Positions 5,595 to 6,339 of a stretch of DNA of 6,339 nucleotides are shown here, piece after piece (the first letter of the stretch is position 1; each line of letters begins with the position of its first letter). Source of the stretch: Chloroflexota bacterium (GTDB taxonomy: Bacteria > Chloroflexota > Anaerolineae > UBA7937). The DNA is taken from contig DMLA01000141.1 of the NCBI GenBank assembly GCA_003453555.1, forward strand, positions 587-6,925. The letters run 5' to 3'. The translations under genes were made by a program, and so were the position numbers. The notes under the pieces are model-generated. The model did no database searches. It worked only from the letters and a program-made list of their open reading frames with translations, and was not told where the DNA came from.

Positions 5595-5768
5595 TTATAT
5601 TATACTTCCATAAGCTTCGCTTTTCAAGGGGCTGGCGGCGTGGGCGCAAACATCAGCCAGGGTGGCCTGATCCAGGATCCCCGCGATGGCCTCTCCCACC
5701 TCATCCATAATGATGAGCAGCCTGCATTTCTCTTCCCCTACTGGATAGTTGCACTCCTCATGGGCCAT
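5595..5768 (-). CDS. Small hypothetical protein, 57 residues
   Basis: I do not recognise this protein. The frame runs from ATG 5768 to TAA 5595 and starts MAHEECNYPVGEEKC, then RLLIIMDEVGEAIAGILDQA, then TLADVCAHAASPLKSEAYGS and two isoleucines. It is soluble and slightly acidic, with an amphipathic middle and three Cys (6, 15, 41); the first two, eight residues apart around a Gly, could form a small metal or disulfide knuckle. Composition looks coding: balanced residues and codon use like the neighbours. An in-frame TAG lies four codons upstream, so the start cannot be extended. The ribosome site (TAGG, 8 nt away) is weak. It lies between the FNT channel and the pst operon and holds the pst promoter in its 3' end. 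Confidence 0.55.
   Translation of the reverse strand: MAHEECNYPVGEEKCRLLIIMDEVGEAIAGILDQATLADVCAHAASPLKSEAYGSII
5599..5627 (-). promoter_or_regulatory. Near-consensus promoter of the riboswitch-pst operon
   Basis: -35 TTGAAA (5622-5627) and a perfect -10 TATAAT (5599-5604) are 17 bases apart on the minus strand. Predicted start near 5592 gives a leader of about 300 nt containing the riboswitch. The promoter lies inside the last codons of the upstream 57-residue ORF. With such a strong promoter, control is likely after initiation, at the riboswitch. I saw no obvious Pho-box repeats near it. Confidence 0.85.
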
Positions 5769-5773
5769 CTCGC

Positions 5774-5792
5774 TGACCTAACCGATAGGTCA
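5774..5792. repeat. 7-bp palindrome TGACCTA-N5-TAGGTCA, possible operator
   Basis: This is a perfect inverted repeat, TGACCTA and TAGGTCA, with a 5-base spacer, ending 5 bases before the start codon of the 57-residue gene and covering its weak ribosome site. It could be a dimeric regulator's operator just downstream of the candidate promoter, or an RNA hairpin that limits translation. Which one cannot be told from the sequence. Confidence 0.4.
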
Positions 5793-6049
5793 ACTGAATC
5801 GATTTAGCTATACTTTACCACGCTTATCCTCTCCTGTCCAAGTTTCTGCGCAGAGCAAGGTAAAGGTAGGCACACGAGGTAACACCCCTCTAACAAGATA
5901 GGGAAAGACCAGCGAAGCACGCAGTTCAGCAAGGTGCCCTCACAGTTTTCAGGCGGTGGGGCAGGGAAAGGGTTTAAACGCCTCGGGGGTGTTAGTTGCC
6001 TTGTTTGGCTTTTGAGGTTCCCTATTTTGTTCCAACCCTCTAAAAGTAG
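5793..6049. other. Intergenic stretch without a convincing gene
   Basis: I find no ORF with coding character on either strand, no tRNA and no recognisable structured-RNA family here. It holds the weak promoter above, an 8-base direct repeat AGCAAGGT (5854-5861 and 5928-5935), a second direct repeat AGGGAAAG (5900-5907 and 5963-5970), and a long-range inverted repeat TAACACCCC (5880-5888) with GGGGTGTTA (5986-5994). Outer partners AGGC (5868-5871)/GCCT (5998-6001) or CAAGG (5856-5860)/CCTTG (5999-6003) could extend this into a rod of about 150 nt. Confidence 0.4.
5812..5841 (-). promoter_or_regulatory. Weak candidate promoter for the 57-residue gene
   Basis: -35 TTGGAC (5836-5841), an 18-base spacer, and -10 TAAAGT (5812-5817) preceded by TGG, an extended -10. 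Both hexamers are imperfect. It is the best placed candidate upstream of the small gene and would put the 5774-5792 palindrome just downstream of the transcript start. Confidence 0.3.
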
Positions 6050-6080
6050 GATAGGGGAACCTAGATATGGGGTTCCCCTA
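6016..6080. repeat. Three-arm repeat allowing alternative hairpins
   Basis: GGTTCCCTAT (6016-6025) and GGTTCCCCTA (6071-6080) are near-identical direct repeats. The segment between them, ATAGGGGAACC (6051-6061), is complementary to both. Only one of the two hairpins can form at a time: the terminator-like one (6051-6080), or one using 6016-6025 with a single bulge. Confidence 0.45.
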
Positions 6081-6082
6081 CC
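6041..6082 (-). terminator. Hairpin terminator after the FNT gene
   Basis: On the minus strand the arms GGTAGGGGAACC and GGTTCCCCTATC form a 12-bp stem with one G-T wobble and a 9-nt loop (6062-6070). It lies about 35 nt past the FNT stop codon and is followed by CTACTTTTA. The T-run is short, so termination may be incomplete. On the plus strand the same dyad has no T-run. Confidence 0.6.
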
Positions 6083-6116
6083 ATTACGTCAAGGAGATGA
6101 AACGGGACAAGTGATC

Positions 6117-6339
6117 TTACGGAGTCGATCCCTTCTTGGGACGACGATAGATGAACCAGTAGACGAGGCCTACCATGAAGGCTCCACCCACGATATTCCC
6201 GATGGTCACGGATATGAGGTTGCCGATGAACCCCAGGAGATTGAGGTTCACCAGGTCACTAGCGACCTTTCCTGCTGCTGATAGCACCTCGGGTTCGGCT
6301 TTCAGCAAGATCCCCATGGGGATGAAGTACATATTGGCG
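6117..6339 (-). CDS. Formate/nitrite transporter (FNT) family channel, C-terminal part
   Basis: The frame enters from beyond the window's right edge; only the last 73 residues are present. They read NMYFIPMGILLKAEP, a loop with SAAGKVASDLVNLNLLG, then the last membrane helix VTIGNIVGGAFMVGLVYWFI and a short basic tail RRPKKGSTP. The N-M-Y-F-I-P segment and the GNIVGG...VGLVYW helix are characteristic of FocA/NirC/FdhC proteins, pentameric channels for formate, nitrite or hydrosulfide. The selectivity residues lie outside the window. With fdhD nearby, formate is the likeliest substrate, by inference. A hairpin terminator follows the stop. Confidence 0.9.
   Translation of the reverse strand, partial: ANMYFIPMGILLKAEPEVLSAAGKVASDLVNLNLLGFIGNLISVTIGNIVGGAFMVGLVYWFIYRRPKKGSTP

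Noticed and set aside
5554..5600. Plus-strand intrinsic terminator (GCAACCT...AGGTTGC then TTTT)
   Set aside because: No plus-strand gene exists upstream to terminate, the loop is 25 nt, and the T-run belongs to the minus-strand promoter and the stop of the small ORF.
5809..5814. Plus-strand TATACT as a promoter for an RNA in the intergenic stretch
   Set aside because: No acceptable -35 box at 16-18 bases and no extended -10; such hexamers are frequent by chance.
5934..6281. 115-residue plus-strand frame
   Set aside because: Its second half is antisense to the FNT gene and its first half covers the hairpin-rich intergenic region; no ribosome site and no recognisable domain.
1..6339. CRISPR arrays, insertion sequences, tRNA or rRNA genes
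   Set aside because: I saw no regularly spaced repeats, transposase-like frames, terminal inverted repeats with target duplications, or tRNA T-arm signatures; the GGTTCGG near 5424 belongs to the riboswitch.

Overview
All supported genes in this window lie on the minus strand, so the window reads biologically from right (6339) to left (1). The sequence suggests an anaerobic bacterium. It has clear sigma70-type promoters, purine-rich Shine-Dalgarno sites, a c-di-AMP riboswitch and formate-metabolism genes (a formate/nitrite-family channel and FdhD). DUF763 and this style of FdhD are, from memory, common in anaerobic and thermophilic lineages. The phylum cannot be fixed from the sequence alone.

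Layout, in direction of transcription. (1) The C-terminal end of an FNT-family formate/nitrite channel (6117-6339), followed by a strong hairpin that probably ends its transcript. (2) About 350 bases with no convincing gene (5769-6116), holding alternative hairpins, a long-range inverted repeat, a weak promoter and a 7-bp operator-like palindrome. (3) A 57-residue hypothetical protein (5595-5768). (4) A near-consensus promoter inside the 3' end of that small gene, then a leader of about 300 nt. The leader carries a 5'-terminal stem, a well-matched ydaO-type c-di-AMP riboswitch (5401-5527) and an attenuator-like hairpin. (5) A complete pst-like ABC importer operon: lipoprotein binding protein, two permeases and an ATPase (pstS-pstC-pstA-pstB, 5288 to 1730), tightly packed, with Shine-Dalgarno sites touching the preceding stop codons. 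No phoU follows pstB within the window. (6) fdhD (681-1601), apparently with its own promoter, whose reading frame begins with a stretch resembling the start of a hydrogenase maturation protease. (7) The N-terminal 207 residues of a DUF763 protein (1-621), driven by an excellent promoter that overlaps the fdhD stop codon.

How the parts may work together: the outer genes point to formate use. The FNT channel moves formate, and FdhD activates the molybdenum or tungsten cofactor of formate dehydrogenase. The central operon looks like a high-affinity oxyanion importer, annotated as phosphate. Its binding protein belongs to a divergent branch: the Ser-Gly-Thr phosphate loop is not seen, and it carries a textbook EF-hand-like calcium loop. 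The most notable point is that this importer sits directly behind a c-di-AMP riboswitch with a plausible terminator/antiterminator switch. That would link this uptake system to the second messenger usually associated with potassium, osmotic and cell-wall control.
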